Source: Emydura subglobosa (taxonomy: Eukaryota > Chordata > Testudines > Chelidae). Taken from it: 64,000 nucleotides of DNA. Shown here piece after piece: positions 21,680-33,119 of this stretch. The stretch covers positions 16,623,877-16,687,876 of the forward strand of contig ML680053.1 in NCBI GenBank assembly GCA_007922225.1. The letters are read 5' to 3'. A program made the translations under genes and the position numbers. The notes below the pieces were generated by a model. The model made no database searches, was not told the DNA's origin, and saw nothing but the letters and a program-made list of their open reading frames with translations. Each line of letters begins with the position of its first letter. Within the stretch, counting starts at the first letter, position 1.

Positions 21680-22947
21680 AATATAGTGTGCTTAGATGTT
21701 CAGAAAGTCTTTGACAAGGTCCCTCACCAAAGGCTCTTAAGTAAAGTAAAGCTGTCCTGGGATAAGAGGGAAGGTCCTTTCCTGGATCAGTAGCTGGGTA
21801 AAAGATAGGAAACAAAGGGCAGGAATAAATGGCTAGTTTTCAGAATGCAGAGAGGTAAATAGTGGTGTCCCCCCGGGGTCTGTACGGGGGCCAGTACTGT
21901 TCAACATATTCATAAATGATCTGGAAAAAGGGGTAAACAGTGAGTTGGTAAAATTTGCAGATGATACAAAACTACTCAAGTTAGTTAAGTCCAAAGCAGA
22001 CTGCCAAGAATTACAAAGGGAGCTAACAAAACATGGTGGCTGGGCAACAAAGTGGCAGATGAAATTCAATGTTGATAAATGCAAAATAATGCAGATTAGA
22101 AAACATAATCCCAACTATACATATAAAATGATGGGGTCTAAATAAGCTGTTACTACTCAAGAAAGAGATCTTGGAGTCATTATGGATAGTTCTCTGAAAA
22201 CAGCCACTCAATGTGCAGTGGCAGTCAAAAAAGGTAACAGAATGTTGGGAATCATTAGAAAAGGGACAGATAATAAGACAAAAAATATCATATTGCCTAT
22301 ATATATCCATAGTACGCCCACATCTAGAATACTGCATGCAGATATGGTCGTCCCATCTCAAAAAAGATATATTGGAATTAGAAAAGGTACAGAAAAGTGC
22401 AACTAAAATGATTAGGGGTATGGAAAAGCTTCCATCTGAGGAGAGATTAATAGACTGGGAATTTTCATCTTGGAAAAGAGACGGTTAAGGAGGGTTATGA
22501 TAGAGGTCTATAAAATCATGACTGATGTGGAGAAAGTAAATAAGGAAGTGTTATGTACTCCTTCTTATAACACAAAAGCTAGGGGTCACCAAATGAAATT
22601 AATAGGCAGTGGGTTTAAAATGAACAAAAGGAAGTATTTCTTCCCACAACACACAGTCAACCTGTGGAACTCCTTGCCAGACGATGTTGTGTAGGCCAAA
22701 ACTATAACTGGGTTAAAAAAAGAACTAGATAAATTCATGGAGAATAGGTCCATCAATGGCTATTAGCCAGATTAGGTAGGGATTGCTGTTTGCCAGAGTC
22801 TGGGAATGGCCAATGGGATGGATCATTTGATGATTATCCGTTCTATTCATTCCCTCTGAAGCACCTGGAATTGGCACTGTCTGAAGACAGGATACTGGGC
22901 TAGATGGACCATTGGTCTGATCCAGTATGGCCGTTCTTATGTTCTTA
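21680..22947 (+). mobile_element. CR1-type LINE, third subfamily
   Basis: A 1.27-kb CR1 copy. It opens within the reverse transcriptase (TTAGATGTTCAGAAAGTC, reading LDVQKVFDKVPHQ, motif A) and ends with GATCCAGTATGGCCGTTCTT and ATGTTCTTA, a CR1 3' end. The 3' UTR word ACTGTCTGAAGACAGGATAC is shared with the fragment at 10365. Confidence 0.92.
21690..22720 (+). pseudogene. CR1 reverse transcriptase remnant
   Basis: Motif A (VFDKVPH) sits at about 21700-21725. The stretch 21945-22145 begins MVKFADDTK, with catalytic FADD at 21954-21965, and runs through WQMKFNVDKCKIMQI. A stop at 22144 precedes [19 protein letters not shown] in another frame (22213-22488), and a last piece (22470-22694) has [20 protein letters not shown], close to the usual CR1 C-terminus. 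Frames change at least twice, so the gene is dead. Confidence 0.9.
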
Positions 22948-23214
22948 AAAGGTTATCTGATTGGCTGCTGAATAATCCTTTTTTGTTCTTGCTGTGTTTT
23001 TCGTAATCATGCACTACAATCCAGTTATGTTTAAGTTACACTAAATTTTGAACAAATAGCGCAAAAGAGAACCAAAGCCTAATTTTATGTTACTTTAATC
23101 ATATAAAATTAATATAACTTGGCCTTATTTCCCACTGTATTAAACAAATGCAACTACAGCAATGGAGTCACACTAGGTGACTCAATCGCCATAAACCATT
23201 ACTAAAGATTATGG

Positions 23215-23310
23215 GGCAGTTTTCCAAAGGGGTGGTTAGTGTCTAACTCCCAATGACTTTCAATGGTAATTGGGCCCCTGACTCCACTTTATGCCTTTGG
23301 AAATCTCCCC
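23215..23310. repeat. foldback repeat with CCAATGACTTTCAATGG core
   Basis: CAGTTTTCCAAAGGGGTGG on the left is answered by CTTTGGAAATCTCCCCC on the right, around the centre CCCAATGACTTTCAATGG. It belongs with the dispersed TCAATGG foldback family. Confidence 0.6.
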
Positions 23311-23389
23311 CTAAAGTTTCAGTGGCCAAAAACAAATCAGCTCCACAGTGCAAATCAGCCCCACTAGAAAATTAAGTCAGTATATGTTG

Positions 23390-23612
23390 CTAGTGGTGTG
23401 AAAAATCCACGCGCTGGTGCAATGCAGTTAAATCAACCTAACCCCTGGTGAAGACAGTGCTAAGTCAATGGGAAAATTCTCTGGTTGATATAGCTACTGC
23501 TTCTTGGGAATACCTACCCTGATGGGAGAAGGCCTCCCATTGGCATAGGTAGCATCTTCACTGAAGTGCTACAGCAGCACTTCTGCAGCATTTTAAGTAT
23601 AGACCTGCCCTG
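23390..23612 (+). mobile_element. Harbinger-type MITE, 5'-truncated
   Basis: It contains GTGTGAAAAATCCACGCGCT, AACCTAACCCCTGGTGAAGA, and ends with CTTCACTGAAGTGCTACAGC followed by TTTTAAGTATAGACCTGCCC. This is a reptilian MITE wording that I recognise, and its right terminus is the GTCTACAC family end in degraded form. The left terminus is missing. Confidence 0.7.
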
Positions 23613-23779
23613 AGATTTGTGACCCATCCCTCAGTGCCTAGAAGTTACAGTTACAGCGCTGCACACTATTTCACTTGGAAATTCAGGTCAGCAATATGGA
23701 TAGAACTCAGCTCCTTCTACTCCAAAAGTACGACACCCTACCACGTGATCTAAAGGGTTTGGCTTTTAGGTGCATGTAG

Positions 23780-24285
23780 CCTAACTTGTTTCAAGACTGA
23801 GCTTGATAAGTTTCTGGAGGGATGGTATATGATGAGGTTGCCTACAATGGCATGTGGCCCATTTGCTTCTGTTATTAGCAAATATCTCTAACAGCCACAG
23901 GTGGGACACTAGATGGGGAGGGCTCTGAGTTACTACAGAGAATTCTTTCCCAGGTGTCTGGCTAGTGGGTCTCACCCACATGCTCAGAATCTAACCAATT
24001 GCCATATGGGGGTTGGGAAAGAATTTTCCCCCAGGTCAAATTGATGAGACCCTGCAGGGTTTTTTTTTGCTTCCTCTGCAGTATGAGGCATGGGGAACTT
24101 GCTGGTTTGGAACTGAGGAAAAGGTGAAGGATTTAAATCAAGATTTGAGGACTTCAGTAACTCAGCCAATGGTTATGAGCTTGTTACTGGACTGGGTGGA
24201 TGAGGTTCTGTGGCCTGTGAGATGCAGGAGGTCAGGCAGGATGATCCCTTCTGATCTAAAAGTCTGTGAGTCTCTGAGATGATTC
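23780..24285 (+). mobile_element. CR1 3' UTR fragment
   Basis: It starts TTGTTTCAAGACTGAGCTTG, includes ATGAGGTTGCCTACAATGGC, and ends with GTCAGGCAGGATGATCCCTT followed by CTGATCTAAAAGTCTGTGAG. The ending is the same class as in the CR1 at 1465-3186 (GATCCCTTCTRRYCTT). The open frame at 24013-24282 inside it is not a gene. Confidence 0.75.
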
Positions 24286-24289
24286 CATC

Positions 24290-25611
24290 CAGTGGCCGAC
24301 AATGATACACATACATACTAGCCAGTTTATTACAGTGTATTGGCATTTATCCCATAAGAGAGCAGTTGGTTATCTGAACTATTTCCTAGTATGTTTCACA
24401 ATGCCCATTATCCTTTTTATGTAATATCCCAAAGGGGTTGGCATGGGTGCATAGAACCATCTCAGCAAGGTACTTAAGCATGTGCCTAAATGTTTTGCTG
24501 AATAGGAATGAGATTAAAATGTGAATCATCTGCAATTGTCTCTCCATCACATGTTCCAAGGGAGCAGTATTCCAACTGAATAGGAAGCAGCTTTCCCGGC
24601 TGTGAAGTGATGGATGTTTATAGAGCTCCCATTGACTCCCTGGCCACAGAGAGCCCTGAGTCCTTTGGCGGTTCTGGTTGAATGTTTTCCCTCCCTAGGG
24701 AATTATCCACTTTGAGACAGAGCTTAGCATGTACATGCCTGTTGGTAGATTGTGAAGAATGATGCTAAATGCTTCAGGGTTCATTACTTTGTATTACCTC
24801 TTCGGCAGACTGGACTCTCCAAGATACCTGGCACATCTAATGCCAGTTTTTCTCCTAGCCAGATACCATAGAGACAGCACCGAGGCGATATGTGGAGGGC
24901 GCAAATGGAGTCATGTGCCCCTCCACCCACCCAGATTTCTACCATGGTTTGCCGTCCAGCCCCTCTCTTGGTGCGGCAGCTCTTGGAGCTGGCAAGCTGC
25001 AAGTTGCAAGTGGGGAAAAGCAGCAGCAAACAGCTGGGAGATGCAGGGAGGGGATGCTGAGAGTAAGGGGGGGGCAAGCCTGGGGGGTAGCGGCATACCA
25101 TGGGTCTCCAGCATTTGGGGGCCAATATTTACATTTGTGCTCCTCCCGGTTGGCAGCAGTGGTGCCAGCACCCCATGGGGGGGTCTGCGGGCCTGTTTCC
25201 CACTCTCCCCTACTCCCCACCCCCGCTGTGGGGATGGCAGGGGTGGTGGGGAGTGGGAGTGACAGGGCAGATACCCCCGGGCCACCTGGAGCCTATCCCG
25301 GAGCCCCACCTTTGGCTGCCTGGCCCCTGTGTTGCTGGGGTCCCCATGGCTCCCTCCTTGCACCCAGCATGGGGATGGAGGGACCAGGAGGATGCCTGCT
25401 TCCCTCTGCAACGGGAGCCCTCAGCCGCCGGCAGGCCTGAGCTGGGATTGGCACAGCCACTGGGATGTTAAAGCCTGGTGACCCCTGGCTGCCTGCGATA
25501 GCTGGGGGATAGCTCCTCCAAGGACGGCATGCTCCCTGTACATGCTCCCTGCTAGGCACTTATCACACACACAAGGAATGTCCTTCCTCTTGAAATAACA
25601 CTATGGTTTTG
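24290..25611. other. GC-rich stretch with overlapping open frames, no gene recognised
   Basis: From about 24890 to 25560 the DNA is GC-rich and open in up to five overlapping frames on both strands (182, 167, 166, 123 and 113 codons). The encoded products are Pro/Gly/Trp-rich without domain or signal, as expected from base composition. I see no splice-site pattern or codon evidence for one frame over the rest. It might be a GC-rich repeat interior. Confidence 0.45.
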
Positions 25612-26407
25612 TGTCACGGATCTGCAGGCCCGGTGCTCTTGAACAACTCTGGAGCAGTCCCTGGGAGGACTCCTTCAGTGTGTCAGCCCCCTTAGGGTCA
25701 CATTCGCTTCACTACCTCCTTAAACCGAACTGCAGCACTTTCCGCACCCCTGCTTCACACTAGGAGCTCCCTCCAGTGAGTCCACCTGAGTTGGACACCT
25801 GAGAGCGACTTGGACACCCGAAGGGAGCAATGCACTCGCAACTTCCTTGCACTGGAGTGACTCTCTGTCAGCTTTGTAGAAGCGGAAGGGTTTCTCATGT
25901 GTTTGGAACACAGCGTAGCAAGTCCTCGGTTAACATGGAGAACAGAAAGTCACAGCCAAGTCCATAACCAGCCCACTGATCCCTCTTTAGTCCCAGACTC
26001 GGAGCCACATCTGCTTCCAGCAGTCCACACTTAACAACCCCACCGGGCCCCTCCTCAATCCTTTGTCCTAGTTCCCGGGCAAACATTGTCACCTGGCCTT
26101 CCACTTCAGCCCTTCGTTCTCCAGCTGGTCGCATCCAGCTGGCTTCCTGCGGAAGGGTGGGCTGTCCATAGTCATTAGTTGCTAGGTGCCAGACGAGGTG
26201 CAGGCAATTGGCGTGGCCTTGGTCTTCTTGGAATCTCCATGGACATGGGAGCCAGGCCCCAGGCAGCTAGGCACCAGTCACACCTGGCTTTCTGCAAAGG
26301 GTAAGTGACCTTTTCCCACTGCCTAGTTAACCAGGTGCCATATAGGGGAAACTGAGGCACACGTCTTATTCATACAAAATATTCTGAAAATTTCCCACTC
26401 CGTCACA
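25612..26407 (-). mobile_element. LTR-like element, 796 bp
   Basis: On the minus strand it begins TGTGACGGAGTGGGAAATTT and ends GATCCGTGACA, so it has TG..CA termini with short inverted ends. It passes through GTGTGCCTCAGTTTCCCC soon after the start. The related wording GGGTGTGCCTCAGTTTACCC is near the start of the block at 38228, so the two LTR-like families are probably cousins. Flanking bases give no clear target duplication. Confidence 0.55.
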
Positions 26408-27304
26408 CTTCATGAAAGCAATGCAAAATTATAATGTGATCAATAGTGGCTGCTCACGGCCAAATCAGTGCAGTCACACCAGCAGGGTAGAAGGATGCTC
26501 CATCTCTTACAAGCGATGATAGGACGGGAGGCTCTTACAAGCTGTGATGAAGACTCTATTCCAGTGTATCTTACTGCAACTCTTCCTTCTAGGGCAGCTT
26601 TTCTCTCCTTCAAACTTGTAGTTCCTCCTTGGGTGGGAACATCATTTTAAAGAGCACACTGACATGCTATCTCCATTTCCATTGCGGGATGACTCCATTG
26701 ATTTCCCATTGAAATATCCTCTCCCTCGAGTTCCACAGCAAGAAGCAGATGAGTCATAGACAGTAGTTAAAAACACTGCCATTTTTTTGTCACCAAAATG
26801 ATTTCTTCAATGATATTCAGATACGTGATTTAGACAACCCTAATAAAATGAGTGAGCAAAACAATATAACAAAGCACACTGATGGTATGGTTAGGCAAAT
26901 ATCCTTTATATCAATAGGAAAGACAGAAAGACTGGTAGATAAGTAGCAAAGTCAAAAATCAAGTTTGAATAAACACAAAAACATTACTCTGACCTTGTGT
27001 TGAGTTGTACTTCTTCCGCAATTAATATCGTGGTTGACTTGTCATGCCACTGAAGAATAGAATTTGCAGAGGACTTTTTTAGCTGTGGCGGAAAATAATG
27101 AAGTAATACAACATGCTTCTGCGTTTTAAAAATAATGGTCCAGACGTTGCAGTTTGAGAGCTGTAAAGAAGTCATTGCTAGCTTCACAAACAGGAACAAA
27201 CATGAGAAGCATTAAAAAAAAAAATCAGACTATTGGAGGAAAAGGCTCTATGTTTTTTACTTTTGTTTTTCCTTTTGAAATGAATTTGGTGTTTTCAGGA
27301 AGGA
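26408..27304. other. no recognised feature
   Basis: AT-rich sequence; open frames of 60-71 codons only. No repeat that I can name. Confidence 0.45.
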
Positions 27305-27845
27305 GGGTCTTGTGATTAAGGTACTCAGGCAAGAGAGGGACAATCCCTGGCTCTGTCACAGATTTTCAGTGTTCCCTGGAGTAAGCCACACAGGGCTGGA
27401 TTAACCCAGCCTAACAACCCAGCCTGAGCGAGAAGTGGCACATACCTGCAGTGCTCCAGGAACAGGGAACGCACTATCCTGTGTGAGCCAGAAGGTCACA
27501 ACCTGATACTCCTCCCTTGTTCAAGGTTATGGTTTTTTTACTGTCACAGCATTCTCCCCACTCCTGAACTGGCTGGGAGAAGTTGTAGGGCGAGAAGACA
27601 CATCTAAAGCTTTGTCCTCTATACATCCCTGCCCATCCACACCCCATCCACCTGCACTAGAGGGGGAGTAGCAGTTTGGTAGCAGCTACTCTGCCCTCCA
27701 CCCCCGTAGAGGCTCCAGTGAGGTGGGTAAGCCATGAGGGGGCTTCCTTTCCATGCACAGCCCTGTCAGAGGGCTCATGACTGAGCCCTGAATCTCTCTG
27801 TGCCTTAGTTACCCCACTGTATCATGGCAATGACATTTCTCTGTT
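27305..27845 (+). repeat. MIR-like fragments
   Basis: GTGATTAAGGTACTCAGGCA with AATCCCTGGCTCTGTCAC at 27312-27361 resembles the head of MIR-like SINEs, and CTCTGTGCCTTAGTTACCCC with ACTGTATCATGGCAATGAC at 27799-27833 resembles the core. They are too far apart to be one copy; the stretch between them is unassigned. Confidence 0.4.
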
Positions 27846-29630
27846 AGGGCATGAAAATGGTCCATTTCTCAAACCAAGCAAAAAAAAAACAAAAAAAAAA
27901 ACCAAACAAACCAAAAACCATCTCCTCAGCATTTTTGGAATTTCAAATTATAAAATTTTGTTCAGACAAAGATCAATTCGTGCATCAACAAGGGGGAAAT
28001 GAGAATTTGCCTGGAGCAGGGGGGAGATTCTTTCTCAGATGAGAACAAATAAATACATTCATTCAATGCCGTTTTGTTTCCAAAGGCAGAGAGGAGGAAT
28101 CCAGACAGCAGGAGGGAGAGGGAAGGACGGTTAACTTCAGAGGAAGGTCTCAAGCTTTTCAACTGCCAGTTGCAGGCAGGCATGGACTCCCCTCCTCTCA
28201 CCTGTGGCCTCTTTTCAGCTCTGCCCTCCCCTGAACCAATCGGATTCTTCTCTCAGTTCTGCCCCATTTCAGTCCTTACCCCTGGAATCTCTCCTTCTTC
28301 AGTCTCTCTCCCCAGCTCTAGAAATGTCTCCCCCCATGGCTATTCCTCCTTCCCCTCATGTGCTACCACCTTCCTGAGTGCCTCTGGTCACTCCCCACCC
28401 AGAGACTTCTCTCTCCATCATGGCCTCCTTGGTCTCTGACTCTCATCCCATTTGGGTGTCTCCTTCTTCTCCCTTCCACAGCTCCCCTGCCCCCCTCATC
28501 CTTTGAGACCCTGCCAAAGCTGTAGTGTTAAGCCCCATGGAGGGAACGGAGGATCTCATGCTGCCTTGGGAGGCAACCTGGTGTTGAGTCAAGTAGCTGC
28601 CTTCCCTGGGCCTCTCTGAAGTGAGACACCCCTAGCTGGGGAAGGAGGAGTTGATGGGGCAGAAGAGAACCAGTCACCTGCACCAGAACGGACTCAGAGC
28701 AGCATGTTCAGAAATACCTGCTCAGTGCTGACAGCCCATCACCGCCATCTTGGCTGTGAGGAAAAGAGAAGAGGCCAAAGCAGAAAGATGGTGAGTATAA
28801 CTGAAGCTGGTTCCCACATCAGTAAAAAATGCATTCAGCTGTCTCGGGACAGAGGGGAGAAAGGCTGCACAAGCAGAGGACTGGACCTCAGCAACTCAGG
28901 ATCAACCTGACCTGAGAATCGCTGATTTCCTTTGCCCTGTGTTAACCTGTTTGTTACATACACAAAGGTGGCTCCAGTGAGCAAGGAAAAGGTGGAGGAA
29001 GGTTAAGCATAGTTGCCAAGGCTCAGAGCTGTGCAGAATGGCTATAATGAACTTCTGTGGCCTTTGTGTGGACTGGTGGCAGTGGTAGCGTGGTTCCCCT
29101 TTTCTCCTTTGAAATTATTCAGAATGGTGCTTGCACGTGTCCTAAAGATTTGCCTTCCTACTTTCCATCCATCCAGCGGCAGATGTAAATCTGTTGGGCT
29201 GTTAGACTGGGGAGGGGCCGTGGATGAGAAACCAGACAACAGTTCCACCAAGCCAGCCCTTACCACTGAGGTTCAAATGGATGGCAAAAGACCCAGTGAT
29301 GTTCAAAGTGAGAAAACAGTATCACTCACCCCTCATTCTGGGGATGATCTCCTTGGTAGGCGCGCCCATGAGAACAAGAGCCAAGAGAGTCATGATGGGG
29401 TCAATCTCCAATTAAAAATGTAGCAAGCATTGTAAAGTCCCACAAACAAGTGACTGTGTTACACTTGGATGAATGCTGTCAAGTTTTATCAGTCCAGATC
29501 ATGCATTTTAGCTGAGTTTTCTCTTGCTCTTAATCTGTAGGAGAATTTAGAGATTTTCAAAGAGTGCAACTATTGGCACAGCACTGGTTTATAGCACTGA
29601 TCTTTTTAAAATAAAAAAAATACTGCAGTG
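27846..29630. other. no recognised gene; A-rich and pyrimidine-rich tracts
   Basis: A poly(A)-like tract with scattered C lies at 27880-27918. From about 28190 to 28500 the plus strand is strongly C/T-rich, which produces the open frame 28074-28439. A frame at 29013-29423 (136 codons) has no domain. I see no gene that I can support. Confidence 0.45.
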
Positions 29631-29635
29631 AAAGG

Positions 29636-29800
29636 GAAATTTATGGTTAAGACACTGGGCTGTGATCCCAGAGATCTGGGTTAAATTCCTAGCTCTGCTA
29701 CTGACTGCTTGTATAATTTTGAGCAAGTCACTTCCTATTGCCCACCAATCATCTGGCATGTCTATTAAAGTGTAAGCTCTTCAGGACAGGGACTGCCTCA
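29636..29800 (+). repeat. MIR-like tRNA-derived SINE
   Basis: TGGTTAAGACACTGGGC matches a pol III A-box region and GGGTTAAATTCCTAGC a B-box. Next comes CTGACTGCTTGTATAATTTTG and AGCAAGTCACTTCC, the core wording of MIR-like SINEs. A second fragment with GTAAGCTCTTCAGGACAGGG follows at 29771. Confidence 0.65.
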
Positions 29801-29804
29801 TATT

Positions 29805-29835
29805 GTGTGTGTGTATGTATGCACGCGGGTGCATG
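29805..29835. repeat. TG microsatellite
   Basis: A short (TG)n run that degrades into ATGTATGCACGCGGGTGCATG. Confidence 0.8.
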
Positions 29836-30051
29836 TAATGGCCCAAAACACTTCAGTTACTTTTAAAATGTATGTTTAGTGCTCATGAAACATGAAATCA
29901 TTCAGCACAGCTCTGGAAACTCTGGCCAAAATTTCCAAATCTCCTCAATCCACATGTAGGCACCAAAATAGAAGTGGCCCGATTTTCAGTTTTATAACTG
30001 TACATTAAATGGCTTTGTTGTCCAATAAAGGGATTTTACACCTTACTGTGA

Positions 30052-30135
30052 GACCCCTGCAACTGGCATTTGCTGGTGAGCGGAGATAGGACTATATGAA
30101 CTGTGAGTCTGATCCAGTCAGGTAATTCCAATGTT
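30052..30135 (+). mobile_element. CR1 3' terminal fragment
   Basis: GGACTATATGAACTGTGAGT and CTGATCCAGTCAGGTAATTC resemble the CR1 3' end (..AGATGGACCATTGGTCTGATCCAGTATGG..). Confidence 0.55.
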
Positions 30136-30366
30136 CATTGTTTACTGAGAAATAACCTAAGACCATAAGCTCATTTCACCTAGGCCATGAATCACCATTG
30201 AATGGTAACAAATTGTGATCATTACCATCTTGGACTGGTTTTCACCAAATGCTCTAAAGATCATAAGTAGAGATCTTCCAAAAATGGGGTTTTTTTTCTG
30301 TGGAAAATTTTGAGTTTTGGGCAAAAATTCAAAACCCCAAATATTTTGATTCTGAAATGCCACTGT

Positions 30367-30388
30367 GATGCCTCATGGAAGATGTAGT
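30367..30388 (-). promoter_or_regulatory. ZNF143-like motif, copy 1
   Basis: On the minus strand it reads ACTACATCTTCCATGAGGC, close to the ZNF143/THAP11 site (ACTACAAYTCCCAGMATGC). Whether any protein binds here is unknown. Confidence 0.5.
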
Positions 30389-30439
30389 TCAAATGCCTTA
30401 AGTTCCCATTCACTACTATCAGTCAGACTCCCTGGTTGG

Positions 30440-30458
30440 ACTACATCTCCCATGATGC
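30440..30458 (+). promoter_or_regulatory. ZNF143-like motif, copy 2
   Basis: ACTACATCTCCCATGATGC, the best of the three matches: it differs from the published ACTACAAYTCCCAGMATGC pattern at about three positions and keeps the CCCA core. Confidence 0.6.
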
Positions 30459-30576
30459 ACCACAGCCTTTCCTGCTGGTGAGGGGAGGCAGTGAATCATG
30501 GCAGTTGCATGGCTACAGTACTTTCCCAGCTGGGAAGCCTGGCCTCTAAAGAAGAATGAGACTAAAAGGCAACCAA

Positions 30577-30595
30577 ACTACAACTCCCATAAGGC
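30577..30595 (+). promoter_or_regulatory. ZNF143-like motif, copy 3
   Basis: ACTACAACTCCCATAAGGC, with a perfect ACTACAACTCCCA half and a diverged 3' half. Confidence 0.55.
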
Positions 30596-30790
30596 ACCAC
30601 AGCAGGATTTCAGAATTGAATTTGTTTTGCTTACTGGCAAAATATTTTGACTTTCAGGCATTTCGTTTTTCAATGACAAATTGAAATTTTCCTCTGAAAG
30701 CAGACATTTTTCACAAAAACTTTCATTTAGTTGAAAACCTAATTTTCTGTCAAAAACAGTTTTGATGGAAATTTTTTGAAAAGCCCTAGT

Positions 30791-31239
30791 ATAAGCGCTG
30801 AATGTTCCTACCTATGTCCTGATCCAGCTATCTCTTCACTATTATGAGTTCTATTGGTTTGGACCATCACTGCAGAATTCTGTCCTTTTTTAAAAATAAA
30901 ATAAGGATGAACTTTATCAGTGCCATTTGGAAATCAGCTATTTTCTATTGCAGTTACAAATCTTTTGCCATCCACAATAAGTGCTTCATGTTATGGAATG
31001 TGTCTCCAACTGGTTTGCAGTTTTAATGTAGCTATCCATCATTACAAGCATAAGCACACACTGCTCTGTGTTCTATCTAAAGCATTATAAAGTGCCCCAA
31101 AACATAGGGTTTAGCCACCAATGAAATGATAATAGTACAGGAAGCTGTTACAGTGCACTAGACAGTGATCATTTTGTAATGTAAGTCCCTGCTGACAATG
31201 AAACTTTTAACAAAATGTGTAGCCTATGTAAATGTTCAG
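30791..31239. other. no recognised feature
   Basis: AT-rich, one 60-codon open frame without a domain. Confidence 0.45.
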
Positions 31240-31312
31240 GTTTTGGGGTAGAGATTGTCTTCTTGTTATGTTTGTATAATGCCTACCAGTGCTTAGCACA
31301 ACATGGCATACA
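31240..31312 (+). repeat. ancient repeat fragment (GCTTAGCAC type)
   Basis: GGGGTAGAGATTGTCTTCTT, GTTTGTATAATGCCTACC and AGTGCTTAGCAC match the wording of the fragment at 10160-10240. Confidence 0.5.
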
Positions 31313-31732
31313 AACAAAGAAGTTAGACAAAAACATAAAATACTCCTGCTGAAAGGTTGTAACGTAACACTGTTTTAGGCCATGTCTACACTACAGAGTT
31401 AAATCGACTTAAATTATGTCAGTGCTCATAAGCCACTTTAATTACATCAGTTGTGCATGTCCAAACAACGTTCCTTGTGTCAACAGAGCATGTCCACAGT
31501 CATTGCTCTGCAATCGACAGAGTTGCATCATGGGTAGTTATCCCACTGTGCAGCTCGCCACTCTCTGTCATGCTCTGCTGCTGGGAGCAGATTGCAGTGC
31601 ATCATAGATACATGCTCACCATTCCATGAGGTAGTTCTTTCCATCCCATCATTCCATGGGCTTTTGACTTTGTTTCATGCTGTTTTTCAACAGCCTTTGT
31701 AAACTGTACACCCACCATCTCTGCCTGACAGC

Positions 31733-32956
31733 ATGGATCCTGAACTGCTGACCAGTCTGGCAATGAACGTTATGAACACAACACAGCTGGTCTTGCAGTA
31801 TTTCATGAGCTGCAAAACACAGCATGAATCGGTGATGCCTGCCCTGATTTCCGCCGTGGAAATAAATAATTCGGGATTGCTGCTGGCATTCATGGAACAA
31901 CTTGCCACAGTGGACAGTCAGTACTGGGCTTGGGAAACAAGCCCTGAGTGGTGGAATTGCATCGTGCTGCATGTAAGGGATGACGAGCAGTGGCTACAGG
32001 ACTTTTGGGTGCAAAAATCCATTTTCCTGGAACTGTGTGCGGAGCTCACTCCATACTGCGGCACAAGGATACCAGAATGAGAGTTGCCTTCACTGTGGAA
32101 AAGCAAATGGCGATCGCTGTGTGGAAGCTGGCAACTCGCAAATCGCAAATCGCAAATCAGTTTGGAGTTGGAAAGTCCACTGTGGGCGTTGCAGTGATGC
32201 AAGTGTGCAGGGCCATTAGTTGCCTCCTGCTACAAAGGACTGTGACTCAGTAACGTGCAGGAAATAATTGATGGCTTTGAGGCAATAGGATTCCCTAACT
32301 ATGGTGAGGTGATAAATGGAACACATATCCCGATTTTGGCCCCCAATCATCTTGTGACAGAGTATTTCAACCAAAAGGGCTACTTCTCCATGGTCTTGTA
32401 GGCGCTGGTGGATCACCGGGGCAGTTTCACTGACATCAATGTGGGGTGCTCAAGAAAGGTGCATGATACACGCACCTTTTGGAACACTGGACACTATAGA
32501 AAGCTGCTTGCTGGGACTTCCTTTCCAGACCAGAAGATTCCAATGGGGGATTGTGGAAATGACCATAGTGGTCTTTGTGGACCCCACCTACCCCTCGCTT
32601 CCGTGGCTCATGAAGCCTTACACCGGGAACCTACATAGCAGCAAGGAGCGCTTCAACAACAGGCTTAGCAGATGCTGAATGTGCCTTTGGCCAATTAAAA
32701 GGTTGCTGGCACTATCTTTTTGTCCGGTTAGACCTCAGTGAGGAAAATATTCCAATGGTCATTGTGGCCTGCTGTATTCTGGCGTAATATATGCGAAGCA
32801 AAAGGAGAAAAGTTTCCCCAGAGATGGATTGCTGAGGCTGATCGACTGGCTGCTGATTTTGAGCAGCCAGATACAAGGGTAATTAGAGGGGTGCAGCAGG
32901 AGGCTTTTCCAATCAGGGAGGCTTTGAAGGAGCATTTTGACAATGATTCCCAGTAA
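31733..32956 (+). pseudogene. PIF-Harbinger transposase (HARBI1-like), broken
   Basis: The product would be a DDE transposase that cuts and pastes the element in the nucleus. The N-terminal piece is open at 31733-32077 (MDPELLTSLAMNVM..). A frame change follows near 32060, and 31990-32253 gives AVWKLATRKSQIANQFGVGK and STVGVAVMQVCRAI, the helix-turn-helix region. The catalytic core continues with GTHIPILAPNHLVTEYFNQK, a TAG stop at 32399-32401, HDTRTFWNTGHYRKLLAGT, and VFVDPTYPSLPWLMKPYTG (second Asp). AECAFGQLKG at about 32674-32703 supplies the Glu. The first Asp is replaced: INGTHIP instead of IDGTHIP at about 32309. There are about five frameshifts in all. Clearly a pseudogene; family assignment is firm. 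Confidence 0.92.
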
Positions 32957-33119
32957 TGTGTCTTCATATGATGCATTTGGCCAGGCAATGTTTACTTTGC
33001 GCCCTGAATTACCCTTGTAATTGTACAATGCTTCCTTAGCATTAACTGTACTAAGCAAATATTCCTACCTATAGCCACTGTGTTTGAATGTTAGCACTGA
33101 GCGACATGTGTGTGACACA

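Larger units (their letters stand above)
30258..30790. mobile_element. foldback element carrying ZNF143-like motifs
   Basis: The outer ends are inverted A/T-rich repeats: TAGAGATCTTCCAAAAATGG on the left, and ATGGAAATTTTTTGAAAAGC with CCTAGTA on the right. Related termini occur at 48167-48253 and 49895-50110, so this is a repeat family. Its interior holds three copies of an ACTACAWCTCCCAT-type word, two direct and one inverted. No coding capacity. I am confident of the inverted structure, less so of the class. Confidence 0.65.

Noticed and set aside
24759..25559. Open frames up to 182 codons on both strands
   Set aside because: Five overlapping frames in GC-rich DNA cannot all be coding and none shows a known motif.
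27878..27920. A-rich tract as the tail of a processed pseudogene
   Set aside because: No cDNA-like sequence precedes it on either strand.
29636..29700. tRNA gene
   Set aside because: The box-like words belong to a MIR-like SINE with the usual core following.
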